Shown here: positions 47,468 to 56,716 of the stretch, in pieces
How the letters are laid out: each line of letters starts with the position of its first letter
Position numbering within the stretch: the first letter of the stretch is position 1
From: Paenibacillus sp. BK033
Lineage (GTDB): Bacteria > Bacillota > Bacilli > Paenibacillales > Paenibacillaceae
DNA length: 64,000 bases
Direction: 5' to 3'
Assembly (NCBI RefSeq): GCF_004345425.1
Contig: NZ_SLVP01000001.1
Location: 558,001 to 622,000, forward strand
Position numbers and translations under genes: made by a program
The notes under the pieces: generated by a model
What the model was told of the DNA's origin: nothing
Database searches by the model: none
What the model saw: only the letters and a program-made list of their open reading frames with translations

Positions 47468-49084
47468 ATGAAACAAAGCAGAAAAGGAAGAAAGACAGCC
47501 AGCACTCTATTAACGGCTACGCTCGTAGGCACGATGCTGCTCAGCGCATGCAGCAATAGCGGCGGCAACGAGAAAGCCAATGAATCAAAAGGAGGCGAAA
47601 CGGCTTCCGTCGGCAAAGCCTCCACGCTTAAGGTTGAAGTATTCGACCGGGGCAATTCTCCTGCAGGCTCTACCATTACGAACAACTACTTGACGAAGCT
47701 TGTACAGGACAAATTCGGTACGCCGAACAACATTAACGTGCAATTCGTACCGATTCCGCGGTCGGAAGAGGTTCAGAAGCTGAACGTACTGATGGCGAGC
47801 GGCAGCGACGTTCCGGATATCGTATTTACTTACGACTCGGGCACATTCTACAGGTACGCGCAGCAAGGCGGTCTGACGGATCTTGGTGAGCTGCTTGATC
47901 AATACGGTCCTAACCTGAAAAAATTCCTTGGCGAAGAAACTCTTGCTTACGGACAATATCAAGGGAAACAGTTTGCTCTGCCGGCGAAACGCTCGCATCT
48001 TGGCAAATACTCGTCGTTTATCCGTCAGGATTGGCTCGATAAGCTGAACCTTCCGGTTCCAACAACAACCGACGAGCTTTACAATACCTTGAAAGCGTTT
48101 AAGGAAAAAGACCCGGGTCAAACCGGAGGCAAAGTCATTCCGCTTGGCATGGCGCTTGCACCGGCCCAATTCGAGCCATTGATCTGGTCCTTCATCCAGC
48201 CTGTGACGGAGGAACAGAGATACACCTTAACGCAGCAGCTTGGTTCCAATGATTATCCGGTGCTGCTGCCAGGCTTCAAGGATGCGCTGCAATTCATGAA
48301 TAAGCTCTATAACGAAGGGCTTATGAGCGCCGATTTCAGTCTTGATGAGGATAAGAAGAAGCTCGGAGAGGATGCCGCAAAAGGTTTAATCGGTTTCTAC
48401 AGCGAGGATGACATGAATCCTTTCTATGCGGACGGCACGTACGCAACGCTTCAGAAAAATATTCCTGATGCAAAGCTGTCGGCAATTGATGTTTATACCA
48501 ACTCGGAAGGCAAGCATCCGAAACCGGAATATGCGCCAATCGGCATGTATTTAATGATTCCTAAGAGCAGCAAGAATGCGGTAGAAGCAGTTAAGTATCT
48601 GGATTGGATGGCATCGGAGAATAACCTGTTCGACATGCAAAATGGCGTCGAAGGCGAGAATTATACTCTTCAAAACGGCGTTCCTATTGTAAAGACAGAT
48701 GCATCGGATGATGTAAAAAACCGGATTTACAACTGGGGAGATATGGCGATTATCTCGAACGGGAAGCAGCTTGGCGATGCAGACAAGAACGTAGAGGCTT
48801 ACGTATACGGTATGCCTGAGGCTTACCAGGATGAGACACGCAAAGCGCTCAGCATCTCCAGATCCGACACAATCAAGCCTGTTCTGTTCGACCATCCGAT
48901 TGAAGCGCAAGCGAAATACGGCACGGCTTTACGTGATAAGCTCAATGAAATCATTGTAAAGACAACAATGGCGAAACCGGACCAATTCGAGAGCACTTAT
49001 GAGTCCGTAATGAAGGATTACATGGCAAACGGCGGTCAAGCGATTTTGGATGAACGCACAAAAGCTTACGAGGCAATGAAATAG
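47468..49084 (+). CDS. Sugar ABC transporter binding lipoprotein
   Basis: A 538-residue binding protein. The signal peptide ends TMLLSACSNSGG (lipobox LSAC); the mature part has MASGSDVPDIVFTYDSGTFY, QFALPAKRSHLGKYSSFIRQ and DWMASENNLFDMQNGVEGEN, as in YtcQ/LplA-type proteins for pectin-derived oligosaccharides. GAGGGGTTGG precedes the ATG. First gene of an operon of importer plus intracellular enzymes. Confidence 0.94.
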   Translation: MKQSRKGRKTASTLLTATLVGTMLLSACSNSGGNEKANESKGGETASVGKASTLKVEVFDRGNSPAGSTITNNYLTKLVQDKFGTPNNINVQFVPIPRSEEVQKLNVLMASGSDVPDIVFTYDSGTFYRYAQQGGLTDLGELLDQYGPNLKKFLGEETLAYGQYQGKQFALPAKRSHLGKYSSFIRQDWLDKLNLPVPTTTDELYNTLKAFKEKDPGQTGGKVIPLGMALAPAQFEPLIWSFIQPVTEEQRYTLTQQLGSNDYPVLLPGFKDALQFMNKLYNEGLMSADFSLDEDKKKLGEDAAKGLIGFYSEDDMNPFYADGTYATLQKNIPDAKLSAIDVYTNSEGKHPKPEYAPIGMYLMIPKSSKNAVEAVKYLDWMASENNLFDMQNGVEGENYTLQNGVPIVKTDASDDVKNRIYNWGDMAIISNGKQLGDADKNVEAYVYGMPEAYQDETRKALSISRSDTIKPVLFDHPIEAQAKYGTALRDKLNEIIVKTTMAKPDQFESTYESVMKDYMANGGQAILDERTKAYEAMK

Positions 49085-49171
49085 AGGCAGATCCTACAAT
49101 ATATTTGCCTGGGGACGACGAGCGAGCATAAGGCTCTCGTCTCCCGGCACATCGTAAGCGGACAGGGGTGG

Positions 49172-50080
49172 ATGGCATTGAAAGGACTCTCGTATTTACG
49201 CAGATATTGGCAATTATATGCTCTACTGATACTACCGGTAAGTTACTTTATTATTTTCAAATACGGTCCGATGTACGGCATTCTGATCGCGTTTAAAGAC
49301 TTCAACTTCTTCCAGGGCATTAACGGCAGCGAATGGATCGGCTTAGACGGATTCAGGGAAGTGTTCGCGATGCCGGACTTTTACAAGGTACTGCGCAATA
49401 CGTTGATGCTTAACTTCTTGGACCTCATTGTATCGTTCCCGGCTCCACTCTTTCTGGCCATTATGCTCTATGAGCTGAAAATAGGTTGGTTCAAAAAGCT
49501 GTCGCAAACGATTTTGTATATTCCGCATTTTATTTCCTGGGTCATAATCGGCGGTATCGTATTGCAGGTATTCGGTACGCAGTCCGGCATGATTAACAAC
49601 ATCATTACATCGCTTGGTTTTGATGCCATTCCGTTTCTGACGGATAAGAAGGATTGGCTTATTACCTACTTGGCCGTTGGCGTCTGGCAGAGTGCCGGAT
49701 GGGGTACGATTATTTACTTGGCTGCTCTTACGGGTATTAACAGGGAATTGTTCGAAGCAGCAGACGTGGATGGCGCGGGCCGTCTCAGAAAGATCTGGAA
49801 CATTACGCTCCCATCGCTGAAACCTACAATCGTAACTCTCCTCATTATCAACCTGGGGCATATGATTGCAATCGGTTTTGAACGTCCTTACATTATCGGC
49901 AATACCGCGGTTCGGGATTACGCGGATGTGCTAAGCACGTTCGTATACCGTATCGGCATTGAATCCGGGCAATATACGATTGCTACCGTAGTTGGTTTAT
50001 TCCAGGCTCTTGTTGGACTCGTCTTTGTACTCGGCGCGAACTACGCCTCCAAGAAATTGGCGGATCAAAGTATTTTGTAA
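49172..50080 (+). CDS. Sugar ABC transporter permease, LplB/YteP type
   Basis: A 302-residue permease with six predicted helices. It contains LLILPVSYFIIFKYGPMYGI, IAFKDFNFFQGINGSEWIGL and the EAA loop FEAADVDGAGRLRKIWNITL, as in the LplB group. GGGGTGG precedes ATG 49172. It pairs with the next gene product. Confidence 0.94.
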   Translation: MALKGLSYLRRYWQLYALLILPVSYFIIFKYGPMYGILIAFKDFNFFQGINGSEWIGLDGFREVFAMPDFYKVLRNTLMLNFLDLIVSFPAPLFLAIMLYELKIGWFKKLSQTILYIPHFISWVIIGGIVLQVFGTQSGMINNIITSLGFDAIPFLTDKKDWLITYLAVGVWQSAGWGTIIYLAALTGINRELFEAADVDGAGRLRKIWNITLPSLKPTIVTLLIINLGHMIAIGFERPYIIGNTAVRDYADVLSTFVYRIGIESGQYTIATVVGLFQALVGLVFVLGANYASKKLADQSIL

Positions 50081-50116
50081 TCTATGCTATCGAAAACGGG
50101 AAAGGAGCGGTAAGAC

Positions 50117-50992
50117 ATGAGAGATCGAAACGCCAGCCGGTCATTTGACGTGATTAACACTCTTGCGATACTTCTATTCGTGCTGATATGTCTGGCTCCG
50201 TTTATTCATATAATTGCGATTTCCTTAAGCTCGTCGCGCGCTATTATGTCAGGCGATGTCAGTATTTATCCGGTGGAAATCAATTGGGGTGCTTACAAGC
50301 AGGTAGTCACGGACATGTCGATGATCCGTTCACTCGGCTTTACGATTTTGCTGACGGTGCTATTCACCGTGTTGTGCATGGTGATGTCGATTGCGGCAGC
50401 GTACCCGCTGGCCAAAACCAAATTAAAAGGCCGCAAGGTTGTCATGTTTATTATCATCATCACGATGTTTTTCAGCGGCGGCATTATTCCGGAATACATG
50501 CTCGTGCGCAATCTGCACCTGCTCGACTCGATTTGGGCGCTTGTGCTGCCGGGACTAATCAGTCCGTTTTATCTGATTATTCTGATTACGTTTATTCAAA
50601 ATATTCCCGATTCGCTTGAAGAATCGGCCGAGATCGACGGCAGCTCTTATTTCCGTACGTTAACGAGTATTATCGTGCCGCTGTCGATGCCGGTTATTGC
50701 TACGCTAAGCTTGTTCTATGCGGTAGGCCGTTGGAACGGCTTTACCGATACGCTGATGTACATTACAAGCCCGGAGTTGTATCCGCTCCAATTAAAGCTG
50801 TACCAGCTTGTTCAAAACAACATGGTCACCGATTTGATCGCGGCGGAGGGCGCAAGCGGACGCCAAATGCTGCAGCCGGAAAGCCTGAAGGCCGCAAGCG
50901 TTATTTTCGCAACCGTACCGATCCTGATCGTGTATCCGTGGCTGCAGCGCTATTTCGTAAACGGCGTTATGCTTGGCGCGGTAAAAGGCTAA
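50117..50992 (+). CDS. Sugar ABC transporter permease, YtcP/LplC type
   Basis: A 291-residue permease. It has SSSRAIMSGDVSIYPVEINW, the FFSGGIIPEYMLVRNLHLLD block, the EAA loop LEESAEIDGSSYFRTLTSII and the ending YPWLQRYFVNGVMLGAVKG. AAAGGAG precedes the ATG. It completes the second importer. Confidence 0.94.
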   Translation: MRDRNASRSFDVINTLAILLFVLICLAPFIHIIAISLSSSRAIMSGDVSIYPVEINWGAYKQVVTDMSMIRSLGFTILLTVLFTVLCMVMSIAAAYPLAKTKLKGRKVVMFIIIITMFFSGGIIPEYMLVRNLHLLDSIWALVLPGLISPFYLIILITFIQNIPDSLEESAEIDGSSYFRTLTSIIVPLSMPVIATLSLFYAVGRWNGFTDTLMYITSPELYPLQLKLYQLVQNNMVTDLIAAEGASGRQMLQPESLKAASVIFATVPILIVYPWLQRYFVNGVMLGAVKG

Positions 50993-51037
50993 CCAAAGAG
51001 GCGGCAATCGCCGCTATGCATCTGGAGGATGAAAGAC

Positions 51038-51988
51038 ATGGGGAAGGACAAAGGACAATATTCGTTCTCAACCTGTTGGAATATTAAAAGGCATCAAACG
51101 GGCAGCGGCATGATCGAAGAGATCCGGGGGCTTGGCTTCCGGTACGTAGAGCTGAACTACAATGTGACGAGCGAGCTGCTGTCCACGATTGAACCGATGA
51201 TTGAACGGGGACAAATCGGGGTGTCGAGCGTGCATAATACGTTCCCGCATGTGGCGGATCCCGATTACGGTACCGATTCGGTTCTGCTTGGCTTCGATGA
51301 CGAAGAGAAGCGTCAGCGTTCGATTGAGCTGCTGCTCCGCTCTGCCGAATACGCGAATCGTTATGGCGCGAAAGCGGTTGTGGTCCATCCTGGAGAGGTG
51401 CCGTTCGACTACAATATCGATCAGGAGCTGAAAAAGATCTACAACGAGCAAGGTCCGGAATCGGCTGCGTACGTCAAGCTGTGGAGCGAAATGATTGAAC
51501 GCCGGGAATCGGCAGCCGGCCATTACCTCGAGAGGATTGGAGACAGTCTCGAGGAGGTATGCGACCGGCTCGAGGCGAAAGGCTTAAACGTATCGATCGG
51601 CATCGAGACGCGCTCGCGCTGCTATCAAATGCCGACGTTAAGAGAAGCGAAGACGGTCTTTGACCGGCTGAAGGGCGCCAAGGTCGGGTTATGGTACGAT
51701 TTTGGCCATGGCATGATGATGGAACGGATGGGGCTGTACGATAACGCCCGCGACATGGAAGCGATCAAGGATCATGTCGTCGGCATTCATATTCACGAGA
51801 CGGTGGGGCTGTCGGATCATTGGTGCCCTTACGTGCACAGCGGCGACATGCATTATTTTGACCGCTTCCTCCCGATTATCGCAGCCGCTCCCGTCAAGGT
51901 GTACGAGCTGAAAGCGGCATGCACGCCGGAAGAAATCGAGCTTAGCCATGACCGGCTGCTCGGGAAGCTTGCGGCATTCGGAGGCTAG
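51038..51988 (+). CDS. Sugar phosphate isomerase/epimerase-like TIM-barrel protein
   Basis: About 316 residues with the AP-endonuclease-2-like TIM-barrel fold. The features are FSTCWNIKRHQTGSGMIEEI, AKAVVVHPGEVPFDYN, the metal-ligand candidates GIETRSRCYQMP, WYDFGHGMMM, VGIHIHETVG and the final YELKAACTPEE. The Glu, Asp-x2-His, His-x-His and Glu set fits a divalent metal site. Relatives isomerise keto-sugars or cleave C-glycosides; the reaction here is not known. ATG 51038 is 9 bases from GGAGG; the ATG at 51029 abuts that site. It overlaps neither neighbour and leads the enzyme part of the operon. Confidence 0.85.
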   Translation: MGKDKGQYSFSTCWNIKRHQTGSGMIEEIRGLGFRYVELNYNVTSELLSTIEPMIERGQIGVSSVHNTFPHVADPDYGTDSVLLGFDDEEKRQRSIELLLRSAEYANRYGAKAVVVHPGEVPFDYNIDQELKKIYNEQGPESAAYVKLWSEMIERRESAAGHYLERIGDSLEEVCDRLEAKGLNVSIGIETRSRCYQMPTLREAKTVFDRLKGAKVGLWYDFGHGMMMERMGLYDNARDMEAIKDHVVGIHIHETVGLSDHWCPYVHSGDMHYFDRFLPIIAAAPVKVYELKAACTPEEIELSHDRLLGKLAAFGG

Positions 51989-51991
51989 AAG

Positions 51992-52684
51992 ATGGATATC
52001 CGCCAACTGGCCGCATACGCTCCGCGGTTATATTTCGATAAACAGGAACCCTTTTACCCGGTGCGGGTTGGGGTTTCTGTTCTTCATCGGGGCGAGAGTT
52101 CCCCTTCCTTTCCGCGCAGGCTCGAGCATTTCGCGGGCGGAATCGATTACGTGATTGAATTCGCTATTTATTGGGATTACGATATTCAGCATCTATACGA
52201 GCTCGAGCATGTATGGATTTACGCCGATTCGAACGGCGAAGTAGCGGATGCCGAAGCGAGCTTTCACGGCAAGTATTTGAAAGCCTTGCTGCCGGACCGC
52301 TCGAACCTCGACGGAAGAACGGTAAGCCTCTACTCCCAGCCGGGCAAGCATGCTTTCTCGCCGCTGCCCGTCTTATTCGAACTGCTGCCCCATGCAAGAA
52401 CGGCAACGCAGCAAGGGGCGGGTTCGGACGGCTTGACGCTGCCGGCATGGTATAAGGCCAAGGGGCAATACGATGACAAGACGAGTGAGCTGGTCCGCGC
52501 GTATCAGCAGAGGCATCACCGGTTTACGCCGTCTTTCGAATTTGTCCCTTACGAGCTTGCGAAGCAGGAAAGCCTGTTTGTTCCATGGAAATCGCTGTAC
52601 GAGGAAATACCGGATAGGATCGAAGCGGAACTCGCAACGATCAGACATACACTTGCCGGCTTGAAGGAGCCTTTGGAAGGATGA
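51992..52684 (+). CDS. Uncharacterised protein in the glycan operon
   Basis: A 230-residue soluble protein that I do not recognise. It is rich in aromatic residues and histidine: IDYVIEFAIYWDYDIQHLYE, LEHVWIYADSNGEVADAEAS, FHGKYLKAL, LYSQPGKHAF and FTPSFEFVPYEL. The clustered acidic and His residues (DIQHLYELEH, FHGKY, GKHAF) could form a metal or catalytic site, but this is speculation. No signal peptide or membrane helix. It starts 3 bases after the isomerase stop and overlaps the next gene by 4 bases (ATGA), so it is firmly part of the enzyme operon. Confidence 0.85.
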   Translation: MDIRQLAAYAPRLYFDKQEPFYPVRVGVSVLHRGESSPSFPRRLEHFAGGIDYVIEFAIYWDYDIQHLYELEHVWIYADSNGEVADAEASFHGKYLKALLPDRSNLDGRTVSLYSQPGKHAFSPLPVLFELLPHARTATQQGAGSDGLTLPAWYKAKGQYDDKTSELVRAYQQRHHRFTPSFEFVPYELAKQESLFVPWKSLYEEIPDRIEAELATIRHTLAGLKEPLEG

Positions 52685-54447
52685 TTACGATGTACGAGAA
52701 GCTTGTAGCCGTTAATGACGACTGGGTTGCGCCAGGTTTGGATAATCAAATAAAGGACAGCCAAAGCCGCTTTTATGGCGGGGTTGCGGATCCGGACAGC
52801 GGGATTCCGTTTCCTACCCATACCGGCACGTTAGCCGTAATGGCGATTTGGGGCTGCGCGCTCGTTAATTCGGATTCCCGTTACTATCATGACGGGCAGC
52901 TGCTTGCCAGCCTGGAGAAGGCGGCGGCATTTATTGTCCGTCAGCAGCATGCCGACGGCACGATCTCCCCGGGCTGGACGAATATGCATTCGCCGCCGGA
53001 CACGGCGTTTGCCGTCGTGGGGCTCGCCCAGCTGTACGAGCTGCTGGACAAACACGAATGGAAGGCCTTGGAGCCCGTATGCCTAAAGATTAGGCGTTTC
53101 CTGGAGCAATCGGTTCCGGCGATGCTTACCGGCGGCTGCCATACCCCTAACCACCGCTGGGTGCTGACGGCTGCGCTTGGCTTCCTTTATGCACTTACGG
53201 GCAATGAGGCTTTGATTGCCCGCGCCGAAGCATGGCTCGCGGAAGGGATGGATTGCACGGAGGACGGCGAATGGACGGAACGAAGCAACGGGATTTATAA
53301 CGGCGTAAGCGACGTGATGCTCTTCCACACCGCCGAGCTGCTTGGCCGTCCCGAGCTGCTGGAGCCGGTTCGCCGCAATCTGCGGATGATGGCTTACCTG
53401 ATTCATCCGGAAGGGGAAGTCGTAACCGACTATTCCGGCCGGCAGGACTTTGGCCATAAATACGATATGTCCGGCTATTTGTTCGTAGCCTGCCTGATGG
53501 CCGAATACGACAAGGATCCGTTATTCGCCGCGCTTGCCAAGCTGGGCGCCGAGTCGTCCACCCATCCGGGAGCGATTCCCAACAACGCTTTGCTGGGCCT
53601 CTTGCTGCACCCGGAGCTGCGCACCCCTTCCGTTGAGGCAGGCCGGTTGCCGGAGTCCTACAAGGTTGTTATTAACGGAAAGTTCGACAGGAAGCATTAT
53701 TTAGGCCGGATGGACGCCGCCGGACACGGCGGGAAAATTTATCACAGCCGGCTTCATCCGGAATTTGGCGCACCGGTTGCCCGGCAGCGGGATGGGCGGA
53801 CCAGCGTGACGGTAATGGCGGAGACGAATTCCTTCTTTGCGCTTCGCCATGGCAAAGCTAAGCTGCTTGGCGTGCAGGTAAGCAGCTCGTTTGAGCCGGG
53901 TTTTATCAAGATGAACGAGCTGGATCAGGCGGAGAACGGCTACAGGCTCAGCGGTTCGGAAACGAAGGGCTATTACGGTCCGATTGCCGCTGACAAACTG
54001 CCCGAATCGGCGGCAGAACAGGTAAGCCCTTGGTATCTGCTGCCGCATCAGCTGCGCGAGGTCACGCATCTTCAGCAGCATCAGGTGGAGGTGGAGCTGA
54101 CTGAAACCGTTGAAGGCTGGCGACTGCGCGTAAGCTGCGGCAAGCCGGATGTGCTGTTGACCCAGATTTCCTTTATTTTCGGGAAAGACGGAGAGCTTAG
54201 CGGGGGAGATCGGACGCCTGCGGAGACGGGAACCGAATTTTGGAAAGAGGGCATCGTAACGTTCATGGCCGGCGAAGACTGGATTCAACTGGACGGAGGC
54301 GCCCATGAGCATCGGATGAAGTCGATTCGCGGAGCAGCCTACCCGGCTGACTGCCAGACGCTTGTGGTGAATGTGCTGACGCCGTACGACCGGACCTTTG
54401 ATATTCGGCTTTCGTCTTCAAATGATGGGGGGAGAAACGGACAATGA
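52681..54447 (+). CDS. Putative polysaccharide-lyase-like toroid protein
   Basis: A 588-residue cytoplasmic protein. Residues about 1-290 are helical with repeated hairpins and the motifs CHTPNHRWVLTAALGFLYAL, EWTERSNGIYNGVSD and DFGHKYDMSGYLF; residues about 300-588 are beta-rich (GRMDAAGHGGKIYHSRLHPE, GRTSVTVMAETNSFFALRHG). This (alpha/alpha)-toroid plus beta-sandwich plan, with an Asn-His-x-Trp motif and conserved Tyr, resembles chondroitin/heparin-lyase-like families, but I cannot name one. Placed immediately before a GH105 gene (4-base overlap), a lyase producing unsaturated uronides is a sensible hypothesis. Confidence 0.75.
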   Translation: MITMYEKLVAVNDDWVAPGLDNQIKDSQSRFYGGVADPDSGIPFPTHTGTLAVMAIWGCALVNSDSRYYHDGQLLASLEKAAAFIVRQQHADGTISPGWTNMHSPPDTAFAVVGLAQLYELLDKHEWKALEPVCLKIRRFLEQSVPAMLTGGCHTPNHRWVLTAALGFLYALTGNEALIARAEAWLAEGMDCTEDGEWTERSNGIYNGVSDVMLFHTAELLGRPELLEPVRRNLRMMAYLIHPEGEVVTDYSGRQDFGHKYDMSGYLFVACLMAEYDKDPLFAALAKLGAESSTHPGAIPNNALLGLLLHPELRTPSVEAGRLPESYKVVINGKFDRKHYLGRMDAAGHGGKIYHSRLHPEFGAPVARQRDGRTSVTVMAETNSFFALRHGKAKLLGVQVSSSFEPGFIKMNELDQAENGYRLSGSETKGYYGPIAADKLPESAAEQVSPWYLLPHQLREVTHLQQHQVEVELTETVEGWRLRVSCGKPDVLLTQISFIFGKDGELSGGDRTPAETGTEFWKEGIVTFMAGEDWIQLDGGAHEHRMKSIRGAAYPADCQTLVVNVLTPYDRTFDIRLSSSNDGGRNGQ

Positions 54448-56681
54448 CCGTGTATATAGAGCCTCGGGATAGTGCCAGATCTGCGTTTGGCGATGAAGAG
54501 CACCGCATTTTGGAGCTATTGGCTAGCCGTTATGTCGGCGCAAATCCGCCAATCCCGTTTGCGTATCGCCCCTTCTCGAAGCAAGGCATTCTGCAAAATG
54601 AAGAAGGCTTGTACGACATGGAGCTTGGCTCCAGATGGCCGGATGCGGTAACCGGCGATTACGCTTACGTCTACGGGCTTGTATGGAGCGACAATGAACG
54701 CTCGATCGATTGCAATCTGGAGCCGATCGGCCCCATTCGGCTATACATGAACGATCAACTGCTGTTCCGGACTTCCGCCGTGGAGGAAATGAAGCCGGAT
54801 GCCCGCGTCGTAGTTCCGATGCTGCTGACGCAAGGCTGGAACCGGATTCTAGTCGAGGCGAGACGGACCCCTGCGGGCTTTGGCTGCCGGTTTGGGGCGG
54901 ATGAGGCGAAGGTGCGCATTCTGAACGTGCTTGCTCCATTCGCGGGACGGGACGGAAGCGCCGGATGGGTGTTCTCCGAACCGGTAAAGAAAGCATTGTA
55001 CGGGGAGACAGGATTCCCTAACGAACGCTTGCCCGAGGAGGAGACCGGCATCCGCTGGCTTCCCCGCACGAAGTGGCAGGAGGATGAAGCTTCGAAGCCG
55101 AACCTGGAGCGCCTCTTCGGTACTCCGGAGACAACCGTGGCCGGCTGCGGCTGGACCAAGCTTCCGTTGCTGCCGGGAACCGATTCGCTCGTGCTTGAAG
55201 GACGGGTATTGGGACCGGCGTCGGTATGGCTGGACGGCCAGCTGGTACTAAGCTTGGCTGAAGCGGGAGTGTTTCGCGAAAGTCTTAAGCCGGATACCGG
55301 TAACGGTGATCTGATAATTCGCACGGAAAGCGGAGAGCAAGGCTGGGGCTTTGAGCTGAAGGCTTCCTCGGACGGCAAGCCGATGGCTCTTCGGCAGCCC
55401 GTACACATTCATGGCTATGACGGAGAATGGATCTATGCCGGTCCAATCGCGGCAAATGCGGAGCTGGACCCTTCGGCGGTTGGCCGTTTGTCGGCTCTGC
55501 TGCCTGCCGTTCGACTAGACGGTCAGGATGCGGGCCGCTCGTATTGGGAGCTGGATATGCCTAAGACCCGGCTGCGTCCTTATTATGAAAATGCGATGCT
55601 GAGCAATAAATGGACGGTTGGCACGGCTACCAATTACGGGCGGTGGGACTATCCGCTTGGCGTTACGATGTACGGCTTGCTGCGAACGGCCCGCGAATTG
55701 AACCGGGAGGACTGGTCCCGTTATGCCCTGTCGCATATCCGCACCTGTACGGATATGTACGATTATTCCTTATGGGACCGGGAAGAGTACGGATTCCCGA
55801 GCGTTAATCATCAGCTGGTGCTAATGAAGATGCTGGACAATTGCGGCTCGTTTGGCTCGGCGATGCTGGAAGCCTGCCTTCAGGAAGGAGACGGCGTGTT
55901 CCGCCGCATTGCGGACTCCATCGTTGACTTTATGCTGAAGCGTTTGGAGCGGAGAGAAGACGGAGCGTTCTTCCGGCTGAGCGAAGGAGAATACTTCGAC
56001 AACACCATGTGGGCGGACGATCTCTATATGAGCGCGCCGTTCCTGACCCGTTACGCCGTTATAACCGGCGACAAGGAAGTGCTGAACGAAGCTGCCCGGC
56101 AGTTTTTGCTGTTCCGCCGTTACCTGTTTATAGAAGAAGAACGGATTATGTCGCATGTCTATGATTTCAAATACGGCCAGGCAACCCGAGTGCCTTGGGG
56201 ACGGGGCAACGGATGGGTGCTGTTCTCGCTGTCCGAGCTGCTTGAACGTCTGCCGGAGGATCATTCGGACCGCGAAGCGCTGCTCGACTTCTTTAATGCG
56301 ATGTGTTCCGGAGTAGCCGAATTGCAGAGCGGCTCGGGCCTTTGGAGACAAGTGCTGAACGAGCCCGAAGCGTACGAGGAGGCTTCTTGTACCGCGATGT
56401 TCGCTTATGCCTTCTCCCGAGGCGTCCGTTTCGGCTGGCTGGATAACGGGGACCGCGATTACGCGGCCGCAGCGAGGAAAGCCTGGAAAGGTCTGACCGA
56501 GAATGCGATCGACCGCGGAGGTAACGTCCATGGCGTATGCAGCGGCTCGCGATACTCCTTCTCGCCGGATTACTATATGCACGACCTGCGCACGGTCGTT
56601 AACGACAATCATGGCATCGGCATTATGATGCTTGCCGGAGTTGAGGTAAGCAGGCTTAACCGCGCAGGAAGCGTTGTCTAA
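54444..56681 (+). CDS. GH105 unsaturated uronyl hydrolase with N-terminal beta-domain extension
   Basis: A 745-residue protein. The C-terminal part (about 375-740) is a GH88/GH105 (alpha/alpha)6 barrel with the catalytic-Asp region FDNTMWADDLYMSAPFLTRY and the WGRGNGWVLFSLSELLERLP block, as in B. subtilis YteR and YesR, which remove unsaturated galacturonyl ends left by pectate or rhamnogalacturonan lyases. The first 370 residues are beta-rich with two jelly-roll-like segments (IRLYMNDQLLFRTS, SVWLDGQLVLSLAEAG). Usual GH105 proteins are about 370 residues, so this is a fusion. No signal peptide. It overlaps the upstream gene by ATGA. Confidence 0.9.
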   Translation: MTVYIEPRDSARSAFGDEEHRILELLASRYVGANPPIPFAYRPFSKQGILQNEEGLYDMELGSRWPDAVTGDYAYVYGLVWSDNERSIDCNLEPIGPIRLYMNDQLLFRTSAVEEMKPDARVVVPMLLTQGWNRILVEARRTPAGFGCRFGADEAKVRILNVLAPFAGRDGSAGWVFSEPVKKALYGETGFPNERLPEEETGIRWLPRTKWQEDEASKPNLERLFGTPETTVAGCGWTKLPLLPGTDSLVLEGRVLGPASVWLDGQLVLSLAEAGVFRESLKPDTGNGDLIIRTESGEQGWGFELKASSDGKPMALRQPVHIHGYDGEWIYAGPIAANAELDPSAVGRLSALLPAVRLDGQDAGRSYWELDMPKTRLRPYYENAMLSNKWTVGTATNYGRWDYPLGVTMYGLLRTARELNREDWSRYALSHIRTCTDMYDYSLWDREEYGFPSVNHQLVLMKMLDNCGSFGSAMLEACLQEGDGVFRRIADSIVDFMLKRLERREDGAFFRLSEGEYFDNTMWADDLYMSAPFLTRYAVITGDKEVLNEAARQFLLFRRYLFIEEERIMSHVYDFKYGQATRVPWGRGNGWVLFSLSELLERLPEDHSDREALLDFFNAMCSGVAELQSGSGLWRQVLNEPEAYEEASCTAMFAYAFSRGVRFGWLDNGDRDYAAAARKAWKGLTENAIDRGGNVHGVCSGSRYSFSPDYYMHDLRTVVNDNHGIGIMMLAGVEVSRLNRAGSVV

Positions 56682-56716
56682 CGGGGGCGTGCGGCTTCGC
56701 AAGGAGGGGATTACGG

